Shown here: positions 13,736 through 25,200 of the stretch, piece by piece
Layout of the letters: each line of letters begins with the position of its first letter
Position numbering within the stretch: position 1 is the stretch's first letter
Origin: Angiostrongylus vasorum
Lineage: Eukaryota; Nematoda; Chromadorea; Rhabditida; Metastrongylidae
Assembly: GCA_018806985.1 (NCBI GenBank)
Contig: JADANN010000458.1
Span: forward strand, 4,401,368 to 4,465,367
Direction of reading: 5' to 3'
DNA length: 64,000 bases
Position numbers and translations under genes: made by a program
The notes under the pieces: generated by a model
The model's input: the letters and a program-made list of their open reading frames with translations, nothing else
The model's database searches: none
Told to the model about the DNA's origin: nothing

Positions 13736-14274
13736 ACAGAAGTTATATTTCGCAACGTAATCTGCCATTAAGAAGACTAGGCAGTAAATAAAAAGGTTAA
13801 GATTCAACGAATAGTTACTGTAATCAATATGTAGAAGAATTCCAAATTCTTTTGCATAGTACTGGTTACATGAACCAATGGTGAGGTTTTTCTGCAACAA
13901 GTACTATTCCTTTCAGTATTTTCCATGGATGCGTTGGAGATTTGGGGTCTATTTACAACACTAAAATGCCAGAAAATACGTTCAATGTTATGAAATATGC
14001 TGTGATGGGATGTCCAATAGCGCGGGTAAGCCTGCTTGGGTTCGTTTGGTGAAGCCTTTCAACATTATGAATTGCCACATTATATCTTGTCGTCATCACT
14101 TGGTAAATCTTTTCATATGTTGTTATTGAGACAGCTTCATTATCAAATAGAGGTAGTCTTTGCAGTATTTTAAACCTATGTCTTTTAACAGTTCCCAAGA
14201 TCGACTTTCTATTAACCTCGGCACTGGATTATAAATCTGTTGTTCTCTTTTTTTACAGCAATCGCGATGTTGTT

Positions 14275-15080
14275 ATTCAGCACACCTTTACTTCCTTACG
14301 AATATAACACATACAGCACAACGGTAGCTGACGTTTCGGCAGTATCGCCTTCTTAAGAGCCTCGAAGGGTACACTAATATGTAATTTACCAGGTCAAACG
14401 CTTCAACAACGCAAACAGAAAGATGAAAAATCTGAACAGTAATTATACACCATCACCGACTTCTCGAAAAAACCCACCGTTTCTATCTGTTTTCACCAAG
14501 GAGGAACAGCCTCTTAGAGTCGCATATGGTTGGTTACTGCACCACCCCACATCAAACATCAGTTCTGAGAAACGGGGTTAGTTCACGCGTTATCTCAGGG
14601 CATTCCTCCCTACTATTCATTCTCGGATTTTTGGAATTTATCCAAAAGGCCTCGAGAAAATTGCGCGTTGGTGTTTTACTCTCCCGTGCGATGATAGCGA
14701 CGTTTACATCAAAAATCTTCTCCGCTATGTTTTTTGTATCCTATGCGTGCCTAGTGGCGTGCCTTGTTTTGATTTTCGCTTGCCATCTAGGTGTTCTTTT
14801 ATGCGGACCCATAAAAGTCTGCCCGTTTCGCCGATATATTCGTCTCCGCAAGTACTACAAGAAGTCAGGTATATCGCACCTGAACTCATGTAGTCACCGT
14901 CCCCTGCCGTAAGGGCAAATTACGCAATTTGGTGTTTCGTATAGACGGTCATACAGGCGGTTACGAACTGACGACGTAGAGTATCCGGTGGTATTTCAAC
15001 TATCGCTACCGATTCCTCTAGATCTGCCCTTCTTAAGCATCGCTTTATCGCTACACTTATTTCATCGCTAATGAAGGGCA
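14275..15080 (-). mobile_element. Penelope-like element (PLE) 3' end with GIY-YIG endonuclease remnant
   Basis: Minus strand, from about 15080: a cysteine-containing lead-in, then YLTSCSTCGDEYIGETGRLL, RIKEHLDGKRKSK, a frameshift with stops near 14700, then KTPTRNFLEAFWINSKNPRM and SREECPEITRELTPFLRTDV. This is the GIY-YIG nuclease fused C-terminally to PLE reverse transcriptases. It is followed by about 300 bp of untranslated 3' sequence ending in the conserved GCCGAAACGTCAGC motif (14326-14338). No reverse transcriptase domain is seen, so this is a truncated, dead copy. Confidence 0.85.
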
Positions 15081-15179
15081 AGATAAACGGGATTTTTGTC
15101 TATGCATTTTATAGTAACCGATTCACTGAGCTTCAGGAAATGTGGAAATTGGTCCGTTAGATTGAGGTTCCCAGTTTTG

Positions 15180-15400
15180 CTCACATATCAGCTTCACGCG
15201 GTTGTATTATTTCACATAACACCCCTGCCGTCAAAAAAGGGAATAGGCACTAAGTGAGAATTAAAACATTGTCATTTCGACTGCATCTTCAGCTCAACTG
15301 GGTTTAGCGGCGATTTGTGCTCCCCATATCATTCCCTTGACGGGTGATTGCTGATACCATTTATAGAGGAGAATACAGCTGACCGAAAAGCAAAGCAAAT
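15180..15400 (+). repeat. R2 repeat fragment
   Basis: Plus-strand block with GGTTGTATTATTTCACATAA, CCCCTGCCGTCAAAAAAGGG, CAGCTCAACTGGGTTTAGCG and TTGACGGGTGATTGCTGATA. The tRNA-like part is missing or degraded past 15400. Confidence 0.68.
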
Positions 15401-16049
15401 GTTACAATTAACACGGCGAGTAACACGTTATCCTCCGCTAAGAGTAATCATGCATTGGAAACCCAGCTGAGGTTAAGAGTTTTGCTCATATCTCAGCTCC
15501 ACTTTAGCCTCTTAGATTCTTGTCAGGAACCATTAACTATTGAAATTGAAGAGACACGTTCTTAAACAACAAATTTTAGACCCAGATTTAACAACATATA
15601 TGATGGCCATCATATTGGGTGAATTTTCAAAACCGATCAACATTTATAAATGGGATACGTACTAATTAATATCTTTTTGGATTGACTAGATAAGACGAAG
15701 TTAGTAATAAGTTTTGCTCCGCACATCGTCTTCTTCGGAACCACGTTGATTCGAGTCGACTGTCCGCAGCCGTCGTTGTCGCATCGAGTCGAATGCAAGT
15801 GAGTCAAGCACAGTTGGAGTGAAGTAACATCACTAGGCGCTGGTCTCTATGCAAGGCAGTTGCTGATCTATCGTCATTCATTCTTACCTGTGTGCATGAT
15901 GATAAAATGAATCCTGCAGTAGTCGGTGTTGTACTAGCTAGCAGATAGCGAATCTACTAAGACATTAATAACAATCTCGTTCACGCTCGTGTCAATGATC
16001 TAACCAGATATTCGACAAAGTCAGCAGGTGTTAAGCTTCCATCTATCCA

Positions 16050-16610
16050 AGAACCGGTGTTGATGGCACTGATCGATAGAACTAGCTGAGAGAGAGGCGA
16101 AACGAAGGACCTACATGGTGTAGGGATGAACGCGTTATCCCCCCGGAAAGGGTAGCAAACATCTCAACAACATTGTGACTGTGATTTCGACTACGAGACG
16201 CTTCTGAGAGGTCCACGAACCCGTGCTAAGAAAGCTCCTCTTACTTCAAAAACATGCTCTGAAACACGAAACAAAAACATGCATTGTGGTTTTATCACAA
16301 ATAATACCCTGCCGTGAAAAATTGTAATGGGAAGTAAATTAAAAAGCTGACATCAAAATCACAATGTTTAACTTTTTACTTCCTGCCTACTACAGGGTGT
16401 TACGGGAGATACAACCACAATGATACTGCAATAGTTGTAAAACGTAGACCACGGCCCTAATTCGAACTCGCGATTATCCTAGCTGGAGGCTAGCGTGTTA
16501 CCCATTGCACTACTGAGGTCCTTGCTTTGCCTACTTCTCAGCTAATTTTTTTGCCCTAACTGTGCCATCAGTAATCATCCGTCGACGTTAACTCAGGTTT
16601 CCTTTAACTC
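16050..16610. repeat. R2 and SINE-head cluster before the RTE fragment
   Basis: 16055-16190 is a forward R2 piece (ATCGATAGAACTAGCTGAG through GAACGCGTTATCCCCC). 16290-16430 has R2 edges in both orientations meeting near 16365 (CCCTGCCGTGAAAAATTG against ACTTCCTGCCTACTACAGGG). 16435-16600 is a minus-strand tRNA-like head (AGTGCAATGGGTAACACG, GCGAGTTCGAATTAGGG) with an R2-like body. Confidence 0.7.
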
Positions 16611-17310
16611 GATTCCTGTTTTAAGAATCTCCAACAGCAACTGTGCAGATGTCTCCGAATACTCCAGTTACGTCTAAGTCGGGAAATCCACATGATAAAT
16701 GACTTAGCTCCAGAGTAGATCAGTAGGAAGCAAGCGGCCTGGGGTTCTTTCAAGAGCACCGAGGATGCAATGAAGAGAAGAAAGAACACCAGACTTCGTG
16801 CCCACCTTTTCGACTTAACCATTCTTCCTGTCTCAACGTATGCGTCGAAAACCTGGTTGCTACGTTAGCAGGGTTGAAGGATCACTCAGCGTTATAGAAC
16901 GTGCAGACGAAAGGGCAGTGGTAGGGGTACCCCACACCACTCAAGTGAAGGAAGGGGTCCGAAGCTCGGACCTATGTAGATGGCCAAAAATCAAAGATGC
17001 CGTTCTCTACGCCAAACAATCGAAGATAAGGTGGGCCGGACACGTAATGCGTATGAATGACAACCGATGGGCAAGAGCCGTTAGTGACTGGATTCCTCTG
17101 GATGTCAAACGTACTGCAGGAAGACCACCGACCCGATGGTCAGAGTTCTTCACGAAGAGCCTAGAAGAAAGATGATGCTTAACACGTTTCTAGAGCGAGC
17201 TGAACACACTTGGTCACTCTTACACGCGGCAGGGAAAGAATGGAAGATTTACTGGCCCCACTCGAGTCACTCGACGATCAACGGGACTACAGGTGATGCA
17301 GGTGATACTC
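16610..17310 (+). mobile_element. RTE 3'-end fragment (5'-truncated)
   Basis: Starts within the MNDLAPE-coding region and runs through a readable KIRWAGHVMRMNDNRWARAV segment near 17020-17090 to the GGTGATGCAGGTGATAC tail. Everything upstream of the last quarter of the protein is absent. It ends about 170 bp before the 5' end of a complete RTE in the same direction, so the two look like separate insertions. Confidence 0.88.
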
Positions 17311-17488
17311 CTTCGTCAGTCTTTTATATTTTCAACTGCTATAGCTATCGAAGATTTATCAGTAGTTTTCAAGAAACCAGTATTGTTGTGAATATGATAA
17401 ACGTGGGCCATTTAAAAACATTTGAAAGTCAATCGGAAAATAACAAAGGCACGTTGAATGGGAGATTTCTTCTAGTTACACTAAGATG

Positions 17489-20400
17489 CCACGGATCTCC
17501 TCATATGAGGGATCTCGAGCCGGTTAGTCGCGAGGCTACGTGGCGCGTCCCCAGATGGCGGACAGGGGGTTAATCGTGCACCAAAAGCGACCTTTGCTTC
17601 CCTGAGACGCAGGTGGATCCAGGGGATGGACTCCCTGTTTCTGCTGCGCCGATTTGGCACATACTTTCTGCATTTAGGGGCGTATTCATGCATGCGTCTC
17701 TGGGTGCGTTCTAGTTTATGCAGATTGTATCCTACGAGTTAATTCGGCCAAAAGCCTGCAATCAAGTGACAGGGAAATATATGGGAGGCGGTTAGGAGTC
17801 GCCTCCAACAAATAAGCTCCATGTCCACTCTAGGAGAGCCTGGCAAGCTACCCGTGAGTATACCCAGCCCCCCACGTTCAGAGCCCAGCAAGCTATACGT
17901 GGGTATCAAAAATGCTAAACACAGTAAAAATAACGGGCTTCATTCCCCTGATCCCGAAAGAGCCCCCCAGTTTCGCAGCGTTGGGTAGGGACGAGTACGG
18001 AGAGGGTGCTAAAATCTCAGGGCCAATGGAAGCTGCCTGGATTTCGAAGAACTATGGTGACGATCTGTACCTACAATGCACGTACACTTGCATCCGAGTC
18101 CTCGATAGAAGAGTTGCTTATGCAAGCAAGAAGAATAAGGTACGACGTCATCGGCCTAGCCGAGACGAGAAGACGCAAGCTTTTTTAACTCCGTCTATGA
18201 CACCGGAGAAGAACTGTTCCTCGGAACATGCGACAGTAGAGGAGTTGGCGGCATCGGCGTTCTCTTCAACACGAGTTTGTCCATGAACATCGATCCATTC
18301 GAACAGCTTACAACCCGAATCGGATATTTACGATTAAAAAAGATGTGCATCAATACCGGCTTTGTCAATCTTCGTCGTTAACGCGCCGACACCAAACTAT
18401 GACGAAGAAGAAGCCGAAGTATTCTATATGGACTTAGAGGAAGTTCTACAGAGAAGACCACACATTCTTCAAGGTCATCATTGGAGATTTCAACGCCAAG
18501 ACTGGACCAAGAGGAACGTCACATTGGGACCCACGGATTAGAATGGAACGAACAGGGTGAGCGGCTGTCTGAGTTTATCATGGCGACCAAGACAATCCAT
18601 GGTAACTCACAATTCCAGAAGCCCCATCCCTAAGCGCTGGACGTGGGAGTCTCCGACTGGAGAGTACCATAACGAAATAGACCACATCATAGTAAATAGA
18701 AGGTTTTGCCTAACCGATGTCGCTGTTGTCCCAAAATTCTACACGAAATCAGATCACCGTCTCCTTCGTGCAAGATTCTATTTCTCGCCGAAAGGAGAAA
18801 AAAGCCGCTAAATTCAAAAACCGAAGTCCCAGAACCATGGCAAACTGGGACTTATTAAATTCATTAGACGGCTGTTGGGAAGATGCTGCTGTCGATAACA
18901 TGGACGAAGAATACGATCGGTTCATTCAACATCTTCACGTTACCGCTATGAAAGTTGAGAGTTCGAAAGTCAACACTCGAGCTAATACGCTAGCGTGGAA
19001 TCGCACTAGCTGCAGGCAACCGCGAACTAACGTCCGAACTTGCAAAACAGTGCAGACAGGCGATAAAAGAAGATCTTACAGAGAGAAGAGCAGCAGTAAT
19101 GGTCGAAGCTGCAGAGGCTGGGAAAAGCATTTGCAAAGCCCACCGAAGCTTCGCCAATTACAAGACCAAAATGATTGCGCTCCGGCGCCCAAACGGAACA
19201 GTTACAGCGTCCAGAAAGGCAAGGGAGAAAATTATTCACGAATACTACTCGGATATCTTCGCTAGCCACGTCCACCATCCGTCATATTAAATAAAGGAGG
19301 ATGGATATGTTGTGCCACCGGTTCTCCCTTGCGAAATCCGACATGCCATTTCGTCAGTGGAAAATCGAACAACACCAGGTCCGGACAGGATAAGACCAAA
19401 ACACCTGAAGAACCTTCCGCCAATCCTCATAAACACACTGCCTCGGCTCTTCACACGTTACCCTGTCCGAATCCAAGGTTCCTACCCACTGAAAGACCAG
19501 CAAGACCGTGTTATTGTTGAAGAAGGCTGACCTACAGGATATCGGCAACTATAGTCCAATCTGCTTACTGTCTATCGTCTACAAACTTTTCACTCGAGTC
19601 ATCCTAAACAGGATTGATAGAACACAGGACGAAGGACAGCCATGTGGGCAAGCAGGGTTTCGAAAAGGATTTACTACGATGGACGACATCCACACGGTAA
19701 CAAGGCTCATAGAAGTATCGCAAGAGTACAAAAGACCGCTCTGTCTCATCTTCATCGATTTACAAAAGGCCTTTGATTCAGTCGAGATAGATGCAGTCTT
19801 GGAAGCCCTGGATAGTCAAGGAGTCCCTACCCAGTACATAAAGAATCTTCGTGAGCTGTACAAAAATTTCACAACCAAGATATCACCATTCTACGACGAT
19901 ATTACCACTGACGTCAAAAGAGGAGTTAGGCAAGGCGATACCATCTCGCCAAAATTATTTATCGCCACCCTCCAGAACGTCATTCGAACATTGGAATGGG
20001 ATAATATGGCAGTGAAAATCGATGGTCGGCAGTTAAACCATCTTTGGTTTGCTGATGACATCGTCCTTATAACACCAAAGATTAGCCAAGCGGAACGAAT
20101 GCTTACCGACTTTGATAAAGCCTGTGGAAACATTGGTTTTCGATTAAATCTCACAATAACGATGTTCATGAAGAAAGGATTGGTTTCGCATGCCCCATTC
20201 ATGCTCAAGGGAACGAATATCTCCGAATGCTCCAGTTATATATATCTAGGTCGGGAAATCAATATGATGAACGACCTAGCTCCAGAGCTGAGCAGAAGGA
20301 AACGAGCGGCCTGGGAGGTTTCAAGAGCATCGAGGATGTAGTGAAGAGAGCAAGGAACACCCGACTCCGCGCCCACCTTTTCGACTCAACGGTATTTCCT

Positions 20401-20881
20401 GCCCTAACGTATGCGTCAGAAACTTGGTCGCTGCGTAAGCAGTATGAAAGGTCACTTAGCGTTATTGAATGCGCATTTGAAAGGGCGATACTAGGAGTAT
20501 CCCGTTCCACACAAGTAGGGGAAAGGGATCCGAAGCTCCGATCTGCGTCGACGATCAAAAATCAAAGATGCCGTTCTGTACGCCAAACAATCAAAGATAA
20601 GGTGTGCCGGACACATAATGCATATGAATGACAACCGATGGACAGGAGCCGTTAGTGACTGGATTCCTCGGAATGTCAAACGTACTGCAGGAAGACCACC
20701 GACCCGATGGTCAGAGTTCTTCACAAAGAGCCTTGAAGAAAGATATGATGCTCGACGAGTCCCTAGAGCGAGCAGAACGCACTGGGCTACTCTTGCACGC
20801 GGCAGGGAAAAATGGAAGACTTACTGGAGCCCGCTCTAGTCACTCGACGATCAACGGGACTACAGGTGATACAGGTGATAC
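17489..20881 (+). mobile_element. RTE-clade non-LTR retrotransposon, copy 2 (complete, 12-bp target duplication)
   Basis: 3393 bp bounded by a perfect TACACTAAGATG repeat at 17477-17488 and 20882-20893. About 430 bp of 5' leader precedes the protein. The endonuclease is read from [14 protein letters not shown] (18060), [17 protein letters not shown] near 18490, EIDHIIVNRRF and catalytic SDHRLLRARF near 18750, with frame breaks between. A long open stretch at 19508-20341 holds the reverse transcriptase fingers and palm, including FIDLQKAFDS, GVRQGDTISPKLF and catalytic FADD at 20048-20059. A frameshift near 20340 separates the C-terminal domain (GRPPTRWSEFFTKSLEERYD). The tail is GGTGATACAGGTGATAC. 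The perfect duplication suggests a fairly recent insertion, but several indels mean it is not coding-competent as read. Confidence 0.96.
19508..20341 (+). CDS. RTE reverse transcriptase, longest open segment (277 codons)
   Basis: The longest uninterrupted reading frame of the complete RTE copy. It covers reverse transcriptase motifs from the GNYSPICLLSIVYKLF fingers block through IFIDLQKAFD (motif A), RQGDTISPKLF (motif B) and FADDIVLIT (motif C, residues 181-189) to the thumb and MNDLAPELSRRKRA. The polymerase aspartates in motifs A and C are present. The first codon is within the domain, so this is a segment of a larger broken ORF and not a separate gene. Confidence 0.9.
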   Translation: MLLLKKADLQDIGNYSPICLLSIVYKLFTRVILNRIDRTQDEGQPCGQAGFRKGFTTMDDIHTVTRLIEVSQEYKRPLCLIFIDLQKAFDSVEIDAVLEALDSQGVPTQYIKNLRELYKNFTTKISPFYDDITTDVKRGVRQGDTISPKLFIATLQNVIRTLEWDNMAVKIDGRQLNHLWFADDIVLITPKISQAERMLTDFDKACGNIGFRLNLTITMFMKKGLVSHAPFMLKGTNISECSSYIYLGREINMMNDLAPELSRRKRAAWEVSRASRM

Positions 20882-20893
20882 TACACTAAGATG

Positions 20894-22284
20894 GATCTTT
20901 GATGGCTCATTAATAAAAAGGCCAGCGTAAGAACTCAGACTGTGCCTTGCCTTCTATCGTGTGGACTGAGTGCCATGCCAACTGTCAGTAACAATTCTGT
21001 ACAGTAGCAATTCTGTACACTCGCACCAACAGAACTATAACGTCTTGAGACTTCACCTCCATAGGAAATTGTACTCCATAGAGGAAACGACCTTAGAGCA
21101 GTATTGATTTCAGCAGAGTTCTGTTTCTACGGATTCCGTTTTCGCGTCTTGAATGGGCTGTACTGAGTTGCAGCTTTCTCTGCAAAGAGTGTTGAAGAGT
21201 AGAGCTTTGGCGTTGATCGATCCCCTGAGGGATGCGCTACGCACTCTACTTCATTAAGCATCGGTAGACGTGACTGAATGCACACCTGGACTATGAATGA
21301 CTTACGGTGGCCTACCGATGCATAAAGTCAGTGCTGATATATTACCACACAAGTGCGGTAATGATTTGCCCATCGTGGAGTGATCGAAGGCTTCTCGAGC
21401 CCAAGGCTCATAATCGAACCAACGACCATGCATGTATAGCAAGGTGCCTGAAACCAATGCGTTACACGCGCTCCTACTTGTATCCATAGACACAGAATAT
21501 ATATATATATATATCGATTAGATGGAAATGATTAGTCACATTGGTGTGTTTGAGCTGATGGAGGGCAGGTTCACTAATCCCTAACCGGCAGTGGAAAACG
21601 GCCCAATCTCAATGACTTTCCCCTTCACTGGATCAGAAATAATGCCTGCTCTGAAGAGGTGACCTGTCAAATCCACCACATCAATGAATATTTAACCATT
21701 CCATCGGATTTTCACGCGTTATGCGGCGCAACCCCATGTGAACATCGGTGTTCACTACCATCAGCATCCTTCCTTTCTTAGAGGCCATGAGGTCTTTCGA
21801 AAGCTCTAGTTCAGCACATAGTTCCGATGACGTTATGAAAAGCTGAAAAAGACTTCCTAAAGCAGTTAACCCTCGTCAAGTTTTACAATCCATCCTGCAG
21901 GATAATAGTGTGGTCGAATCCACCACGACGCTAATCGGAGCGTAACGCATCTGGGTCCTTTAACGAAAACGCCCCCCACAAATCGATAAGTCCATGACGG
22001 CGTTTGTTAGGATGTAAGTATGGGGTTGTCGGAAGTCATCGGTGCTAAATCCAATGTGTTGAAGCTGATTGTATCGGAGGGATGGTCCTCCAGTGTTTTC
22101 AAACGGATTCAGCATTGTGTATTTGTTTCGTTCAGTCAGAGCAGTTTTCTGTTGGTACTGTATCGTATAGCAATTTACTTTCCTTGATTGCCCACTACTT
22201 ACATAGTTTGTTTGGATAATGCATATTTCAGAATAATTTATCTATTTTCGCACTCTCAATGTGATAAGGAAGCCGTTAAATGGT
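20894..22284. other. Upstream region of lin-49, with one SINE
   Basis: Holds the SINE at 21183-21487, an (AT)n run at 21498-21514 and about 700 bp of otherwise featureless DNA. The promoter of lin-49 must lie here or within the retroelement cluster. A TTTCAG at 22226-22231 is the probable spliced-leader acceptor. Confidence 0.5.
21183..21487 (-). repeat. tRNA-derived SINE (S1-related), upstream of lin-49
   Basis: Minus-strand head AGCGCGTGTAACGCATTGG (A box) and GTTGGTTCGATTATG (B box). The body parallels the other S1 copies (CACTTGTGTGG centre, TAGGCCACCG, CTCAGGGGATCGATCAACG). A short (AT)n run follows at 21498-21514. Confidence 0.78.
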
Positions 22285-25200
22285 ATGGCGACATCCTCGG
22301 ATAGCGTTAAGTTCGTTCAACTTCGTAACGGTGACCGTGTCAATGTGAATTCGTTGTGTAATCTCTCCCATGCCGATGATTCGAAACTGCCGTCGGATCA
22401 AAAGTCTGCCGTCGTTTCGAAGTGCTACAAGGAGGTTTGTCGTTCTTAGCCTTCCTCATGTACTTCTCTTGGAAATTCTATTGGTACTCAGAATTTTTTT
22501 GATTGAGTATCAGATATTGGATTTAGTCCTTGTTTTTTTCTTCGTAGTTAAAATATCCGCCTTAATTGCTCGTTGTGAGAGGGTTGTTGAAGTCGCACTT
22601 AGTGACCGGGACGTTTTTTGAGAGCTTTATTCTCTAGAAACCTTTAGAGTTTTGATAATACTACCGTTTCCACGCATTTATTTCGTTGTAGTTATGAAGT
22701 CTTTTGCAGCATTTCAAGACAAGTGATGTTTCGGCCCCTAGTGCTGAATATAAACTTGTTGATTCCCATATAAGTGCTGCTCCAACACGAAGTTACTCGG
22801 AGGAGTACATACAGTTTGTCGAGAAGACTAAGGCAGACTATGATCGAATGGTGGAGTATGGTTGTGATGAAGAGGTGGGTCTATTGCTTTCTCATCACTT
22901 TTGTTGTAGTTCTTTAAGAGTAGCTGTCTTCGAATTCTCCATTCAAAAATGACGTACTACTTATTATATATGTTCTTGTAAGTATTATATGTCATACATT
23001 AACATTAATATATTCTTTAAATGAGCTTACAGTGGTTTTTAGCAAGTGAACTGAACGCGTTTTTAAAGGTACTGAGGTAGTACTGAAGTGTGGTCGTTTC
23101 TAACGCGCTAAAGTTGCCTTCGTCTTAGAATGATGGTTGGCTGTTATTTTCAGTAGCAGCGATTAGGAAAGTATAAGAATAAGTGTGTCTGAATAAAAAC
23201 TGGCAATGTATCAATGACGTTGTCCTATGTTGTCTTGTGTTTATTTTTTGGAATTTAGGACCATATATGGATAAAGAATGTCAATAAGGAGCGGAAAAAG
23301 AACAAAAGTAAACCCATATTACCTGAGCAAATGGAACAGGTTATGGACCGTCTTGAAAAAGAAAGTCACTTTGAGGTAAGCATGAAGTCCACTTGTTTTA
23401 TCAGATTTTTCCACTGTTACAGGCTCCTTTGAAAGTGGCATTCGTTTTGATGTACGGCATGCTAAGGTTTCAATATGTTTGTATGAGGGTTGAGAGTGTC
23501 GATTCAAAGGCTTTTCATTAGATAGTCGGATGGCCCACTCTCATCTTGCAACTGTTTTTAATTATGAGGCGGTCAAGTTTGTCTACGGGGTTGGCCGCGG
23601 CTTCAGGGTCACTTGTCTTCTCATCCCGTTGACATGTTGAATTACTACTGAACTTTTGAATTTCCCATAGAATCTTGATGTTGCCATGCAAGGGCGTTCT
23701 CGAATCCTTGCCACATGCAAGCGTAAGCATTTATGGATAAGCTTTGCTACTTGGATTCTTCGTGCACAGCTTTTATTGCAGTTATTCAGCCGATGATCGA
23801 ACGTAACAGAGAGTGCATAGGACATTCTTTAATTTCTCGTTTTCGAAGGAGAAATAGTTTTTGGATAGCCGCACCATAAATTCATCTATAAAATCGTAAA
23901 TTCTAAGCTTTATTGGTTGGAAACACTAGGACAGCTATTATCAGACTCATTTCTAGCTGCTCAGTTATGTTAGCTTGGTTCAGGTTAAGGGATCGCCTTC
24001 TTCAATATTGCCTGGGTCCTCGATGGATGGTGATGATGTTTGTTGTGTTTGTGGAGATGGAGACGTTAACAACGTCAACCAAATAATTTATTGCGATATG
24101 TGCAACATTGCTGTTCATCAGGTGTGTTCACCACAGTCTTTTCGGCCATTACATATCTACAACAGCTTAGTTATTGGACAAGGTCGACTTTGTTTACTAA
24201 GTAGGACTCTTTTAAGCTTTATTATATGACTCCGTGATTTTTTTTGCAATGTTTTTTTTTATTTGTTTGAGAGTTTTAATCAACATGTTCTCCACGATGT
24301 GCTACCTCTTCTAGTTTTTGGAAATACGCATGAAGTATTACCTCATTTATTTTCTATAGGATTGCTATGGCGTGCCTTATATCCCAGAGGGACAATGGTT
24401 ATGTCGCCGGTGCAAACTTTCTCCGTCTGCTCATGTGGAATGTTGTTTGTGTCCGAATACAAGTGGTGCCTTCAAGCAAACGAGTGATGGAAGATGGGCT
24501 CACGTCATATGTGCCATTTGGTTGAATGAGGTGCTTATTTTCGTGTATCATTTTTTCTTCGGCCCATGTTTTTTTCGTTTTTCTTCATACGTCGGTTTTT
24601 TGAATTCGAACTACTGTTTTGAAAATCCTTAATACGTTAATTGACATTGTTTAGGTTCATTTCGGTAATCTAGTTTTTCTGGAGCCTATTGAAGGTGTTG
24701 ACGCTTCGTTAGAACGCCGATGCAAGTTGAAATGCCTAGTATGTCGGTAAGGGAAATGTGTTACTGTGTATCTAATACGTGTTCTGGTTCGAGAATCAAC
24801 TCTCAACCGTCAGTGGAAAGTCGTTTCATCTTAACTTTAGCATATAACTCGATTTAGAAAGAAGATGGGTGCGTGTCTCCAGTGTTCAACTCGTAGTTGT
24901 CTTAAAGCGTTCCATGTGACATGTGCACAGCAGTCAGGAATGACGATGAAGATCGAGAACAATTTCGACCCTGATAATGCAGAAATGATGGACGTTCAAG
25001 TAGGTCACCTTTCTCGGATATTGGCTAGTTTGCTGTCTATATTTTAACCAGCATCGATCTCAATTATAAATCCAGATCTAGTTGCAACTTCTGTGCAGTT
25101 TTTTATGTCTAGCTCCAAATATTATTTTGAGCTTTTTTAGTTCTGTTTAACAGAGGCGATTTTTAAAAGCATAGTGACTAGTACTATTCCTTGTCAGGCT

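Noticed and set aside
13514..13900. 128-codon minus-strand ORF
   Set aside because: Covers the R2 fold-back and its tRNA-like head; no conserved frame in other R2 copies.
23319..23825. Minus-strand ORFs within lin-49 introns
   Set aside because: No motif; they overlap the plus-strand exon at 23259-23375 and intron sequence.
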